A stretch of 64,000 bases of DNA from Bathynomus jamesi (GCA_023014485.1 JAJOZX010000194.1:388501-452500), one strand, 5' to 3'. Shown: positions 33,172-45,326, counted from the first letter of the stretch. The notes: generated by a model not told the origin, from the sequence alone. Numbers and translations are program-made.

Positions 33172-35765
33172 CCGGGTATAGAATGTTTCGCAAAGACCGC
33201 ACCCGTGGGGAGTGGGGTGGGGTACTAATATACGTCAGACACACGTTGAGTCCAGTTGACTGCCAGTTCCGGTCGGAATGGGAGCTGCTTGGCATCGATC
33301 TGAACGTGGGAGGGACGAACTATAGGTTAATCTTGGTGTACAGACCTCCGTATCTCCTCCTCAAGGAGGATACAGCCCTGTACACCAAACTCAGTAGCCT
33401 GCTAGGGGATAGGGTGTGTGTAGTTTTAGGAGACTCCCACTGTCGCAGCATAAAGTGGGAAAACAGGACTGCCGATGCTGAAGGGAGGAGGCTAGTTGAC
33501 TTTGCTGATGAGAACTTCCTCACTCAGTGGGTCAACAAGCCTACACGAGGCGAAAGCGTTCTAGACTTAGTATTCACAACCGAAGACAACCTCGTCACTG
33601 GCCTCACCGTTGACGAATCATTGGGCGGGAGTGATCACGGTCTTATTAGGTTCCGTGTGTGCGTCCCTTGGGTGAAGCGTAGTAACTCGAGAGGTAGTAA
33701 GCTCGATCTCCAGTGGGCGAACTTTGTTAGCCTCAGGGATAGCGTAGGAGAGATGGGGTTAGAGGTTGGCGGCAATGTTGAGGGAGTGTGGAGTGCATTC
33801 CAGGATGAGTTTATGGTGCTGCAGTCTGCTGTCATACCCTCAAAACCGGTCACCCCTGCTTCAACGCAGCCTAGGTGGTTCAATCGTGACATCCCTTTGG
33901 CTATCCGAAATAGGAAAGTAGCATATAGGAGGGCGAAGGCCAATCGTTCCCACGAGAACACTGAAGCGTATGTCCGCCTGTGTAGGGAAGTGAAGGCGAA
34001 GGTTAGGCTAGCGAAACGTAATGAAGAACTACAGGTGGCAAGCCTCTGCAAGGGGAACCCTAAGTTCTTCTTCAGTTATGTTAATAGTAAAAGCCCATTA
34101 GAAGCATGATAGGTCCATTAAAGGACGGAAGCGGCATTCTGCGGACCTCTGACACGGACATCGCTAATGTGCTTAATGAGTACTTTGAGGGAGTGTTCAC
34201 CAGGGAGGATACCCGCGTCATCCCTGAGCAAGGCGTGAGGCACGAAGGTGCTGGCCTGGATAGTGTTAGATGTACCGCGACAGTCATGCCGATAGAATAG
34301 ACAAACTGAGCGCGTTTAAGGCTCCTGGGCCAGACCAGTTTCTCCCCAGAGTGTTGCGAGAAGTGCGCGACCAGGTGGCTCCCCACCTGGCTACAGTCTT
34401 CAACAAATCGTTGGAGATGGGCCAGGTGCCTGGTGACTGGAGGGAAGCCAACGTGACCCCTATCTTTAAGAAAGGGGATCACGAAAGTCCAGGGAACTAT
34501 CGTCCCATTAGTCTCACTTCAGTTGTAAGTAAATTATTAGAAGGGATAATAGCTGATAGGATCGTTGACCATTTGGATTCCTACAAGCTGCTTGGGGACT
34601 CCCAACATGGGTTTAGATGGCATAGGTCGTGTCTCACCAACTTGCTCGAGTTTTTCCACGTCATGTTGAGTGAGTACGATAAGAGTAGGGCGATTGATAT
34701 ACTTTATCTCGACTTTCAGAAAGCCTTTGATAAGGTACCTCACTGCCGGCTAATGGCGAAAGTGCGCGCGCTGGGTATCAGTGGGGAAATACGTAGGTGG
34801 ATTGAAAACTGGCTGAGGAATAGGCGGCAGAGGGTGGTAATTAAAGGGGCTAGTTCGGGTTGGGCCTCAGTCACTAGTGGGGTTCCTCAGGGTTCCGTTT
34901 TGGGGCCACTGTTGTTTATCATTTACATAAATGATATCGACAGTGGCATCGTCAGTCGGATCACCAAATTCGCTATGACACCAAGCTTGGGGCCAATGTT
35001 GGGACGCCCGAAGCGATCGAGGAACTGCGTGCGGACCTAGGTAGGATAGGAGAGTGGTCCAAAAAATGGCAAATGCCGTTTAACTTGGGTAAATGCAAAG
35101 TGATGCACATTGGCTACGCCAATCCCAAGTCGGACTACTCGATGTTGGGTAGTAATATCGAGGTGACTGATTTAGAAAAGGACTTGGGTGTGCTAATTAG
35201 CAGCGACCTTAAGTTTACGAAACAGTGTGTAGAGGTGGAAAAGAAAGCCCAGAAACTATTGGGTTATATCAGGAGGCAATTTCAGTTTCGGAAAAAGGAG
35301 ATTGTGCTCTCACTGTACAATTCCCTTGTTCGGCCGCACCTGGAGTATGCTGTGCAGTTCTAGTCACCCACCCTCAGGAAAGATATTGAGAGGCTGGAGC
35401 GAGTGCAGGCGAGGACCACAAAGTTAATCCCTTCCGTTAGGCATATGGGCTATAATCGATGGTTACGCACCCTGAACTTGTTTTCGCTTGAAACTCGGAG
35501 GCTGCGCGGTCAACTGATCGAGGTTTTCAAGCTCTTACGCGGGTTGAACGATGTCTATTTTAGAAGTATGTTTAGTTTAAATGATAACCCAACTCGCAAC
35601 AATGGTTGGAAGTTGGATTTGAAACGGTTTAGGACTAGTGTGTGTGGGAATTACTTTACGTATAAGATCTGTGACACATGGAACAGGTTACCTTCGGAAG
35701 TTGTGAACAGTTCCTCTGTGGATCAGTTCAAGAAAAGGTTAGACCAAATCTTGCACACTATTTGA
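33172..35765 (+). pseudogene. CR1-like endonuclease-reverse transcriptase, four lesions
   Basis: 33180-34109 encodes the APE endonuclease (WGGVLIYVRHTL, LILVYRPPY, VVLGDSHCRSIKW, SDHGLIRF). 34290-35040 encodes the reverse transcriptase (SAFKAPGPDQFLPRVL, NYRPISLTSVVSKLLE, YLDFQKAFDKVPH, SGVPQGSVLGPLLFIIYIND). 35073-35765 is the C-terminal part (LGVLISSDLKF, TWNRLPSEVVNSSSVDQFKKRLD). Lesions are frameshifts near 34105 and 34300, loss of one G at about 34972 inside the catalytic FADD codons (reads FAMT), and a TAG at 35361-35363 where Trp is expected. The normal enzyme would reverse-transcribe LINE RNA at a nicked target. High similarity to consensus-like motifs suggests recent death. Confidence 0.9.
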
Positions 35766-35875
35766 GTGTGTACAAAATTTTCCCTGGCACCCGTGCCATT
35801 GGTACCTCCTCAGTATGGGCCGCAAGGCCTTTTGAGGTACTTCTTTTCCTTGTAACTCCTTGTAACTCTTCTTCC
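33172..35875 (+). mobile_element. CR1-like LINE, 5'-truncated, with reiterated 3' end
   Basis: It starts inside the endonuclease directly after a CT microsatellite, and ends in CCTTGTAACTCCTTGTAACT, a short tandem 3' repeat typical of CR1-group LINEs in place of poly(A). GC content is higher than its surroundings, indicating a recent insertion. Confidence 0.88.
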
Positions 35876-36079
35876 CTGTGGTCCAGCTGGACACAGGCTG
35901 TCTTCAACCAAACCTGTGTTTTAAATATAACCATTTTAGCTTACATCTGTGATTCTTCTCTTAAAATGGATTAAAATTCTTTGTTTTCATTCATTCAATT
36001 TTATTCTTCATGGGGGACCAAGATCCCCCTACAAGAGCATTAACAGAAGTAATATAATTTGTAATGCAGCATGTTTTAA

Positions 36080-37316
36080 CCCTTTTGCTGTGCATGAATG
36101 ACCTCATCATTCATCAAATGTTGATGATAGGAATGCATGAATGACTGTCATTCATAAACTCTATTGCCTACAAACAAGCTCTCATTCTGTATATTCACTT
36201 GTTTATCATTCCTATGGTAACTTTAGTCTTTTTAGTCTTCTCTCTAGTGATTGATGGCAACTTTTTTTCTACTTGAATGCCGAACAGCTTTAATTAATAT
36301 AAGATAAAAACAGTACCCATCAGGATGTCATGTCGTAGTTAGTGTGGCTTCTCTCTCAGAAACAAAGCTAAGACTCAATGAGTGTTGTTGTGGAAAGGAA
36401 GGCTCATTTTTTATCAATATATCAAATCTAAATGATCAAGATTTGGAATCAAGATTTTCAAACTTGATGATGAAAATGACCTAACCATAAAACACAGTAT
36501 TTATACTGTTATCATAGAAACTGGATGATTTTTCAAAAACAAAGTGTAGTCACTAGGTTGATCCAAAGATATTTAGGCAAAGGACATCTTTATACAGACA
36601 CAATTACTATACTACACCAAAGCTTTACAAATACTTACTGGAAAACAAGACATATGCAACAGGAACCATCAGAAACAATCGCCAAGGGCTACCTAAAGAG
36701 TTGCGCATCACAAAAGTTGAAAAAGAAAAAACATGCATTTGAGACTGATGACTTGCCGCGTCTTTTGTGCCAAGATAAAAGAAATGTATACATGCTTTCT
36801 AACATGCATTCAAATACTGATAAGAAAGTGAATAGAAAATCCAAAGGAGGCATTATACAAAAAAACATTCCAGCTTGTATCAAGGACTACAAAATATGGG
36901 ATTTATTGATTGAACAGATCAAGTTCTGCATTACTACAATGGCCAGGAAATCAACAAAATTGTACAAAAAAAACTGTACATTTCATTCAAGTATGAATAC
37001 TTGATGCACTTGGAATATACAACTTTGTAAAGAAGAAGAAAAAGTCATTTTTCTTGAATTCTGTTTGGCAATAATAAAAGAACTGACAGCTACTTCAAAG
37101 CCAGTCCTGGATAAGGCGACTGTTCCTAGGCTAGTTGGGAAGCATTTCTTAGAAAAAATAACATCCAAAAAGGAGTCTCAATCCCACAAAAAGAAGATGT
37201 GCATGCTACCTTCATGGAATAGTGTCACAAAGTCACTATCAATGCAAAACCTGCTCTGACAAACCTGGATTATGCATCAAATGTTTTAAAATATTTCATA
37301 CTGAACTAAACTACTA
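36080..37316 (+). mobile_element. piggyBac remnant
   Basis: The left end reads TTAA then CCCTTTTGCTGTGC, the canonical piggyBac target and terminus start. Transposase remnants follow on the plus strand. No matching right end was found before the MITE at 37317. Confidence 0.75.
36525..37305 (+). pseudogene. piggyBac transposase, C-terminal half, frameshifted
   Basis: Recognisable blocks are RYLGKGHLYTD at 36570, ETIAKGYLKS, then LLCQDKRNVYMLSNMHS at 36755-36815 (the DKRDV.MLST signature), and YYNGQEINKIVQKKLYISF in another frame near 36930. The C-terminal Cys-rich finger CKTCSDKPGLCIKCFKIFHT lies at about 37233-37300. The finger binds the terminal repeats in working elements. Several frame changes make it inactive, and the N-terminal half is missing. 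Confidence 0.82.
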
Positions 37317-37587
37317 CAGATACTCCCCGAGTTACGACCACCCAACTTACAACGACAACTGTCGTATTAAATAAATAAAATAAAATAATAGACAACAAAA
37401 AATTCAAATTCCAATCAGTTTATTTACTATTATTTGTATAATTTGTGTGTTTTGTTATTTTACTTTGATTGAACTACGTATATGTTAATGCACATCACTA
37501 CCATTGTGGTTATTTTTTACTTACGACCATTTCGACTTACGACATGTTTGTCAGAACGTAACCCCATCGTAAGTCGGGGAGTACCTG
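37317..37587. mobile_element. 271-bp pogo/Tigger-like MITE
   Basis: Ends CAGATACTCCCCGAGTTACG and CAGGTACTCCCCGACTTACG lie between TA dinucleotides, with further inner inverted similarity (CGACTTACGAC). Inserted right next to the piggyBac 3' part. Confidence 0.88.
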
Positions 37588-37879
37588 TACTTTATTTTTA
37601 TATTCTAGGCTTATCTTAATTTTAAGGCAGGTCAATTTAATTTTATAAATAAAATTATATACATTAATTAAAATTAAAATTATACACATATAAAGACAAA
37701 ACTGACAGATGTCTGGCAAGAGGAGGACATGTCGGGTATTAATTGGGTGGTTTGAACTTGTGGGAAGCTCATTTTTAAGTCTGGATCATACAGTACGGTA
37801 TCTAAGTAAAAAGCCAGACAATATCAACATGCTTAAAATGCCTGCCAGACAAAGGACACAAGATTGAAAAGGAGGACAT

Positions 37880-38580
37880 ATCTTCCTTTTGCCAGATGTC
37901 TGGTAACTAACAGTGACCACATTATCAGATTGTTAGTGTCACAGCACATCTTTAAGACACTCCATCTCTCCTTCAATCTCCTTCTCTATGGCTACCAGGC
38001 TTACTTCCTTATCCTTTACTTGCTTAGTGCATTTGACTGGCTCACCAAAGTTAGCTGTCCTTTGCCAGTCTATCAGCTAACTTTCTGAGATGGGTTACAA
38101 GTTCAACCCTGAGCTTCTTGGCCTTCATCTCTGAGACTTTCTCCATGATTTCTTCTCTTTTCCTTGTTTTTTATGACTTTTTCTACCTTTCTTAACTCTT
38201 CCAGGTGCTGCTGGTATTTGTCTTGCACTTGATGCTGCAAAGAAGTTGGAAATTTGTACAATGGGTCTGTTTGCTGCTATGAGACCTAGATGTTTTTCTC
38301 CTTGGCATGGCTGACTAAAGCCAACTCTCCCATCACTGAAATGTTTATTGACATACACACAATAGTAGCATTTATGTATACTTGAATCACTCCATAAGCC
38401 AGGCTTTGTAGTCCATGTGGTCTAGCCATTGTTTGTTAAACACACTGTACGGGTTGTGAAGTTTTTCACAAAACCCCACATTCAAGCAATAGGCTTGGAC
38501 TAGGTTCTCAAGTTTCCTTATTAATGACCCATCTGTCCTTTGGTCCCATTTGTATTTGCTGTGGGCCAATCCCTTGTATT
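37880..38580 (-). pseudogene. Transposase-like N-terminal zinc-finger region, decayed
   Basis: Minus strand 38569-38130 reads AHSKYKWDQRTDGSLIRKLE, then FNKQWLDHMDYKAWL, and in another frame KHFSDGRVGF then GEKHLGLIAANRPIVQISNFF. The order (a Trp-rich motif, a Cys pair near CYYCV, a GEKHL His and an ISNFF tail) resembles the N-terminal finger of hAT-like transposases found in many arthropods. No RNase H core follows. Family assignment is tentative. Confidence 0.4.
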
Positions 38581-38599
38581 TTTTTCTCAGTGTCCCTCC

Positions 38600-39395
38600 C
38601 AGTAACTTGTTAAGTTTTCCTGTTCATTCCTTTTAACCAATCCAGCAGTGGATTCATCATTGCAAGAGTTTTCAAGTTCTATCTGGTTCTCTGGAGTTTT
38701 GTTAAACAAAAATGGTTTAAATCTAAGAATTCTCAAGTTTCTCTCTCTCTCTCCACAGAAGTCTAGTTAAATATTAAAAGTGTTATTTAGCTATAAAGTA
38801 TTTGACAGTAAGTGCTCTGGACACTGTTTGCTCCTGGAAGATAGAGCATAAATTACTGTTGGAAAGCCTATTAAGACATTTTATTTGTTAAGGGTATTAT
38901 GATTCTTTATCAGAGTTTATTAGACATTAAAATTGCCCAGAGTATCATTAATGATTAAGATAATTGTTAGATAATGATTGGTATTCATTTATATTGTAAA
39001 TAAGTATGGGCATGTGTAATATATTTAGCCTACTTAGGATTAAACACCAGAGTTTTTGATTATTGCTCCAGCTTAGAGTGCCTGCCTGAGTACCTTTTCA
39101 GCTGCATTTAACCTAATCCTGTCATTTTTGTCACTTATTAGGGTAATCATATATAGATTGTTTAGCATTATTTATAACTAGTTATTTAACTTCAGAGACT
39201 CGCTTGTTGCTCATGCTTGGTTTTGTATTGCTTATGGCTGCTTAAAATTATTTGAGATTATGTTTGTCACGATTGTTAATGTCATTCAATTTACTATTTT
39301 TAAATTATTTATTTTTTATTCTATATTCATTCAGTGATCAATCTATTCTTTCCATTGATTAATGAGAAAATCATGATTCCAGGCCCAAATTTTTG
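38600..39395. other. Spacer without recognisable genes
   Basis: AT-rich sequence with a short CT run near 38742-38755; nothing else noted. Confidence 0.4.
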
Positions 39396-39690
39396 AACAA
39401 ACAAGCATGACAAAGATACCATTTATCAATCATCTCTCATCAAGCATAACAATTTACAGTCAATACAAAGAATCCATTAAGTGCGAGGAATACATATATG
39501 ATAACACACCCACATCAGTATTCAGTAATGCAATACAAAAGCAGAATACACTACCATTAAATGAAAGAAAATGATTCACAAGGGAAAAAACACAATGCAC
39601 TCTGCATAACAATGGACCAGAAACTTTGCAACATTACATATTATACCGTACTGCCCAGCACAACAAATGAAAAAAATAATGTAGCTACAA
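39395..39690 (+). pseudogene. LINE C-terminal fragment
   Basis: The plus strand gives SSITIYSQYKESIKCEEYIY, then LPLNERK and CTLHNNGPETLQHYILYRTA. The CxLC-like plus ETLQHY.L pattern resembles the Cys/His motif at the end of many LINE ORF2 proteins. Too short and decayed to assign a clade. Confidence 0.45.
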
Positions 39691-40235
39691 CAACCATATA
39701 TTGAAAACACACAAATTAATTGGAGCTCTTCTTTTAAATACAAATACAAGTGAAACAGAAAAGACAAAGTATTATTCAAATTTTGGAAAATATGGAGTAA
39801 CACTCGCACATCAAATTTTCCAACAGAGGGAGAAATTTTCTGAATCCTTTCTGAGGCTTGGTGTGGGGACAATCACCACCCCTCTAGCTACGCCACTGCA
39901 CCAGCTGGCTCAACTAGTCCAGATACATCAGGTTTGGATTGTGGATCCAACCTAGCTAGAGTTCCAAAGTTCATTGGGGTTGTGTCAGCTACAGTTGGCC
40001 ACTCCAGGCTTGCCACTGCAATCAGGCTTGTGAACCAAAACACTTATTTAGACATTTACTTAGAAATCTGGTCACAGGGTCAAGTTTGGAGTGTAGCTGG
40101 GCTGGGACAAAGAGTTTCACATACTTTAAACAAACCATTTCCTGTGCTTGTCTCCCACTTATTTTCCTTTGTTTTTCTCTGCTAAGCCTCACTAATTATT
40201 GTGTTTTCCAGGGTTTTTCTGTTAATTGTGACATA

Positions 40236-40782
40236 CAGGGGGTTCTCATTATCCAAAGATAATGGACACCAAGAAACCACCACTTAATGCGGGGACCTAA
40301 AACCCATAAGAAATAATGAGAATAAAGTTTAATTGGAACCTTAACACAATAAATGACACTCGAAATTATGGCTAAACATTTGTAAAATACACTTTTTAAA
40401 CCCTTTTATCTACCATACCATACCTTATAAAATATGTTAATAAAGTACATGTTAAACATGTCATGTCATGGCTGCAACAATAACACAAAAAATCAAAATT
40501 AGAATGAAAACACCAGAAAACCATGGACCAGTTCAGCACTGGCAACAGTTAGTGAGAGACAGAGTATGCGGTGTCAGAGTTTGGGGTGGAGGGTGGTGGT
40601 GTTGGAGGTAGGGGAAAGTGAGTGAGACAGCGAGTCCAAGGGAAATTTAAAGTTTTCCATTGCGCTTCCACATTCCATGTACATTATCCACAGAAACCTC
40701 TTAAGCGCGGGGAATTTATCCGTATGGTTCTACAATTATTTGGCAGCGTAAATGCAGGGACTCAGATAATGAGGATCTCCTG
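40236..40782. mobile_element. 547-bp pogo/Tigger-like non-autonomous element
   Basis: Ends CAGGGGGTTCTCATTATC and CAGGAGATCCTCATTATC lie inside TA duplications. The interior has no transposase homology that I can see. Confidence 0.82.
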
Positions 40783-41358
40783 TATTACCAGTGTTCTGTA
40801 CATTTATACTTCTATACTACACATTGTATTTATTCCAGCCATAATAAAAGGGATAAAAAAATAGGTCAGTTTATTTCTGTCAGGTTTGCCTCTGAATTCC
40901 AGTTCCTTTCTTGGACCTTGAGTGATTGGAACTGTTTTCCCATGGAGATGATGAACTAATAAATAGATTTTCGGGAAGTAACTTACAGTTAACGTGTCGG
41001 TTGAACCTGATTAATCTCCTAGAAATAGATAGCTGACATGGGAGAATCCTGACCCAGAATTTAATAACTTGATTTGTTTAGAATTTTCAATTAGTGTGAG
41101 GATCAGAACTAGACTATAAGTGATTGATGGTGGAGTGCAGTTGGTGTGGTATCCAGAACCTAGTGTGTGTACATTAGGGTGTATCATGCTCAATTGCTCA
41201 TTGAAGGACGAATTTCAAGATTGGCAGTATGTATTCCATTGTAAAATTAAATTTTAGGAGGGGTTTGTTTTCTTGAACTTTTGCTAAAAATCACGTTTAA
41301 GAGTTCAAATTTCCACTTTTTCATTTTCTGGTTATGTACAGAACAGCTGTGCAGACCA

Positions 41359-41516
41359 ATTCAATTAACCTAACCGGGCATTCAATTAACCTAACCGGGC
41401 ATTCAATTAACCTAACCGGGCATTCAATTAACCTAACCGGGCATTCAATTAACCTAACCGGGCATTCAATTAACCTAACCGGGCATTCAATTAACCTAAC
41501 AACCTAGCCGGGCATT
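41359..41516. repeat. 21-bp tandem repeat with telomere-like TAACCTAACC
   Basis: CATTCAATTAACCTAACCGGG is repeated about seven times; the last unit is degenerate. Each unit contains CCTAACC, related to the arthropod TTAGG telomere motif. The same words recur around 42470-43040 and 47470-47605. Confidence 0.92.
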
Positions 41517-41629
41517 GGTTAATATTGGTTATTTCACCTAAATATCTTCTGATCTTTTCGTATTAGGCACTCTCTGACACATTTTGGGCAAGTTAAGGAT
41601 GAGAATAATGCCATAATTGATAAAAACAT

Positions 41630-43040
41630 CCAATGCTTTGTCTTCATCTAGGGCACATGATGAATCAAGTTCTTAAAGTCAAAATCACACGAATGGCACG
41701 TCATAATTCTATCACAAGCACCACCAAACTGAATCAATTAGAAAAAAAAAAAATAGCCACCACAAAAAACAACAAACTAATTAAGTCGCAGAGTAGCAAA
41801 AAAATAGCCCAATCAGGAAAAATGTTTTATGAAAAAAGTATGGTAAAACTTTACAAGACACCCACATTGCCATGAAACATGCTACAGTAACAAAACATCT
41901 ATCAATCGATAGAGCAGAAAAAATGGTGCAAGCAGCTATGTATCATTTTGAAAATATTAGAAAAATAAAGTTATGATACTTTGAAGCAATGTCATTTTTA
42001 GCGACATTTAGCAACAGTTTGAGATATATCTAGCAATATCTGCCAATATTTTTAGCATTTATTGGTATATCTAGCGACATTTGGCAACCCCTTCATTGCC
42101 ACACAGTTCAATTACTTCATTAGGTCAGATCTGGTCAGTTTGTGTTTTGTTGTCGAGGCATAAAGATAGATTGTTGTGACATGTCAATTACTGTGTTTTT
42201 TGATAAGTTTCACTCTAAGGATTAGGAGCTACTTAAATTTTGTGTTGAACATAAGTTACTATTGAGCAAATACTACAGTAACGAAACATATATATATCAA
42301 TTGATAGAATAGAAAAAATGGTGCAAGCAAGCTATGTATCATTTTGAAAATATTAGAAAATAAAGTTATGACACTATGAAGATGTTACTAGGCCTATCAT
42401 AACTTACATCATTTGGATCTTTTCCATTTCATGTACTATTTCCAATTTTGTTGAAAATAAGATATTTAATGTAGGGTAACTGAATGCTTGGTTAGGTCAA
42501 CTGAATGCCCTTGATGATTGGTTGTCATGATATTTTCATTAGTTTTAACGAAAATATCACAACTTAACCTAACCAATCAAGGGCATACAGTTGACCTAAC
42601 TGAGCATTCAGTTAACCTATATTAGGTTAATATGTTTTAAATGACATGGGCTAGACATGTAAATCAAAATAACTTTTTATGAGGTACCGTAGTTTTAGTC
42701 GCTTTATTCAAATTTGTCACTCATTTTTTGTGCAAACTATTGTAGAAAATAATAATAATGATGATATAAATATATATATATATATTTAGTATATTTGTAG
42801 TTTGGGGTGGTATGACATGTTACTCTGCAACTTAATTAGTTTGTTGGTTTCTGTTCTGGCTATTTTTTTTTTCTAATTGGATTCAGTTTGGTGGTGTTTA
42901 CAATAGAATTATGACGTGCCACTCATGTGGTTTCGACTTTAAGAACTTGATTCATGTGCCCTAGATGATTAATTAAATGATTAACTGAATGCCCAGTTAG
43001 GTCAACTGTACACCCTTAATGATTGGTTAGGTTAAGTTGT
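41630..43040. repeat. Foldback repeat with inverted outer segments and tandem inner copies
   Basis: 41634-41755 (AGGGCACATGA, GTGCCATTCGTGTG complement, CACCACCAAACTGAATC) recurs inverted at about 42870-42972. Between them, 41873-41985 and 42270-42375 are direct copies containing GAAAAAATGGTGCAAGCA, and a third copy lies inverted at 45900-46030. No transposase was recognised. Confidence 0.65.
42478..42622. repeat. Hairpin repeat, TTAGGTCAACTGAATGCCC family, copy 1
   Basis: GGTTAGGTCAACTGAATGCC at 42490 is mirrored by GGGCATACAGTTGACCTAAC at 42580, with ATATTTTCATT and AATGAAAATAT-like arms around the centre. Related copies lie at 42985-43060 (half) and 47470-47610. Confidence 0.8.
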
Positions 43041-43679
43041 GATATTTTCATTACGGTAGTTTAAATAAAAATGACAAGAGCAAACTTTTCTCGTTAATTT
43101 TTAGGTGTTTTGCATATTTTCTGTGGTAATGGTAACATGGTAAAAATTTTGTAGTGGGCACACTAGGGCCCCTTCGGCCCATCTGGGTGGCTCCACTGTT
43201 AATATAAACAAACCATAAATACAGTTACATGCAAAATTAAGATCCAATTGATCTCTGCAAATTGCAGATTGTCACACATCTACTAACTGTACATTAACTT
43301 CAAAACTTTGGATCTTGTGGATCATTCATCAATACCACTACTGTACTAATTGTAGACATCATATGGTTATATCATCACAAGAAGTTTTACATGGAACTAT
43401 ATAGCTATAACCTGAATAATGTAATACAAGCTCTACAGTTAAGATAAAAGGAGTAGGTAGGACTGTAAAGAGTATTTGAATGTACACCCATTTAAAGGTG
43501 TCTATGAGGCAATTGAACATAATGAGTCTTTCATACATCACAGTGCTATGGGGTGCATCGCTCAGCAGAGAAATCTCTAAATGGGGGTATAAAGACAGTA
43601 TCCCCTAACTCAAGATGCTGCCTCCTTACATCCCATCACACTGTGTGGGTGATGAGATTTACCCAAATAAAAAATAAAC

Positions 43680-43680
<1 letters not shown>
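43000..43680. repeat. Left arm of a wider inverted duplication
   Basis: Colinear, inverted similarity to 46130-47480. Matching landmarks are GATGCTGCCTCC (43614), CACCCATTTAAAGGTGT (43485), GGGCACACTAGGG (43157) and the AACTGTACRCCCTT word (43003). Confidence 0.7.

Positions 43681-43683
<3 letters not shown>

Positions 43684-43727
<44 letters not shown>
43684..43727. repeat. (TA)n microsatellite, left of the Tc1 insertion
   Basis: About 44 bp of TA repeats. The Tc1-like element at 43728 is inserted in it, and the array resumes at 45001-45042. Confidence 0.95.
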
Positions 43728-43730
<3 letters not shown>

Positions 43731-44997
43731 GGGTTGGACAAAATAATATGAACACCCGCCGATTTCACTGGTTATCTTTACGGACTGCTCAGACACAAAG
43801 TAAACGGTCAAATGACTGGCAAACCTATTTAAATGCGTAACAGAGAGTGTATACGTCATGTTATAACCCTCACGTTGTTTTTACAGATCTGAGTGAATTA
43901 TGAATTAGCAGTTATGAAAGACCTGTCAGACTTCCAAAGAGGGCAAATTGTCGGAGCGCAGATGGCTGGTGCATCGGTGACAAAAACCACTCAGATATTC
44001 AATGTATCCAGAGGAACTGTCTCTATGGTCATGTCTGCATACCAAAACCATGGAAAGACAAGCACCGACAAATGCAATAGTGGACGCAAGAAGAAGCTGT
44101 GTGATCGAGACTGCCAGGTGCTAAAGCGCAGTGTGACAAAGAACCATAAGACCACAGCTCCAAAAGTGACTGCAGAGCTTAACCAGCATCTTGCAAGCCC
44201 GGTATCGACCAGAACTGTACGTCGCGAGCTCCATGGAGCTGGATACCATGGGAGGGCTGCAATTGCCAAACCCTTCCTTTCGCACATCAACATTGAGCAG
44301 TACAGAAAATGGTGTAATGACCATAAGAATTGGTCAATGGACCGGTGGAAGAATGTAGTCTTCTCCGACGAATCCTCCTTTACGCTATTTCCATGTTCCA
44401 GTCGAGTTTACGTCTGGAGACAGCCTAAAGATGCTTATGACCCCGACTGCCTGACCCCAACCATTAAGCATGGAGGTGGATCTGTGATGGTTTGGGCAGC
44501 AATATCGTGGAATACTCTTGGCCCAGCTGTAGTACTGCATGGTAGGGTTAACGCCCAGGTCTATCTGTCAATATTGGCTGACCAGATCCATCCCATGGTC
44601 CAAACGCTGTTTCCCAATTGTGGCGCCATCTTCCAGGATGACAATGCACCAATCCACACTGCTGAGGTCATTAAAAACTGGTTTGAAGAGCATGTTAGTG
44701 ATGTAGAATGCTTGGATTGGCCTCCACAATCCCCGGATCTTAACATTATCGAGCATCTGTGGTGTCAGTTAGAGCAGCAGGTCAGAAGCCAATTCCCACC
44801 GCCGGCATCTTTGGCGGAACTGGAGCAGGGTTTGCTCGAAGAATGGCTCAGGATTCCTCTAGCCACTGTCCAAAAGCTATATGAATCAATTCCCTGACAC
44901 ATTGCAGCTGTTATTGCCGCTAAAGGAGGACCAACTCCATATTAAGAATAAAAACCACCATTTATCAAGGTGTTCATATTATTTTGTCCAACCCCTG
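43728..44997 (+). mobile_element. Nearly intact Tc1-like transposon, DD36E type, 1270 bp
   Basis: Ends CAGGGGTTGGACAAAATAAT on both sides (right end reversed) match over at least 25 bp, with TA on both sides. Inserted in a TA microsatellite, which gives many TA target sites. Carries one transposase gene with a single visible defect. Confidence 0.95.
43914..44897 (+). pseudogene. Tc1-like DD36E transposase, truncated only by a late TGA
   Basis: I chose the ATG at 43914 (MKDLSDFQRGQIVGAQMAG) over an upstream in-frame ATG at 43893 because family proteins start here. Two helix-turn-helix domains (residues about 1-110, including VSTRTVRRELHGAGY) bind the ends. The catalytic triad is Asp152 (VVFSDESSF), Asp243 (FQDDNAPIH) and Glu280 (NIIEHLW). 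There are 36 residues between the last two, the spacing of the DD36E (Incomer) branch rather than classical DD34E. The frame ends at TGA 44895-44897 after YESIP; the same frame continues HIAAVIAAKGGPTPY before the next stop, so a CGA-to-TGA change probably removed the last 16 or so residues. No other lesion was seen. The cut or paste activity of this copy is therefore uncertain. Confidence 0.9.

Positions 44998-45000
<3 letters not shown>

Positions 45001-45042
<42 letters not shown>
45001..45042. repeat. (TA)n microsatellite, right of the Tc1 insertion
   Basis: Continuation of the array at 43684-43727, followed by a T run. Confidence 0.95.
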
Positions 45043-45050
<8 letters not shown>

Positions 45051-45326
45051 TTTTAAGTTCGGGAAGAACCAATTCGCCTCTATTTAAAAGGGCATATCTC
45101 AGCGGAAAAACAAAGAAAAAGTGAGAGGAAAGACAGAGGAAAAAGAAAGGGTAGAGGGGACAGTCGAAGTGGAAAAAGACCAAGGATGACAAGGACTGCA
45201 GGGTCAAGCCCCATCATCCTTGGGTGCTAGGGCCGGGAGGGCGCACGTGAAACCTCCAGGAACAAGCACGTACAAACGAGCATAAAGAGCACTCAAGAGC
45301 ACGAGCTTAGAACCCCCTTGCGGGGA
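45043..45326. other. GC-richer spacer between TA arrays
   Basis: About 280 bp of purine-rich, GC-richer sequence containing GGTGCTAGGGCCGGGAGGGC, with TA arrays on both sides. I do not recognise it. Confidence 0.35.

Noticed and set aside
41359..41516. Interstitial telomere
   Set aside because: Only two TTAGG-like words per 21-bp unit; the rest of the unit is unrelated and recurs in dispersed hairpins.
41633..41875. Lys-rich 80-residue open frame
   Set aside because: Lies in a foldback repeat with A-runs, with no conserved motif.
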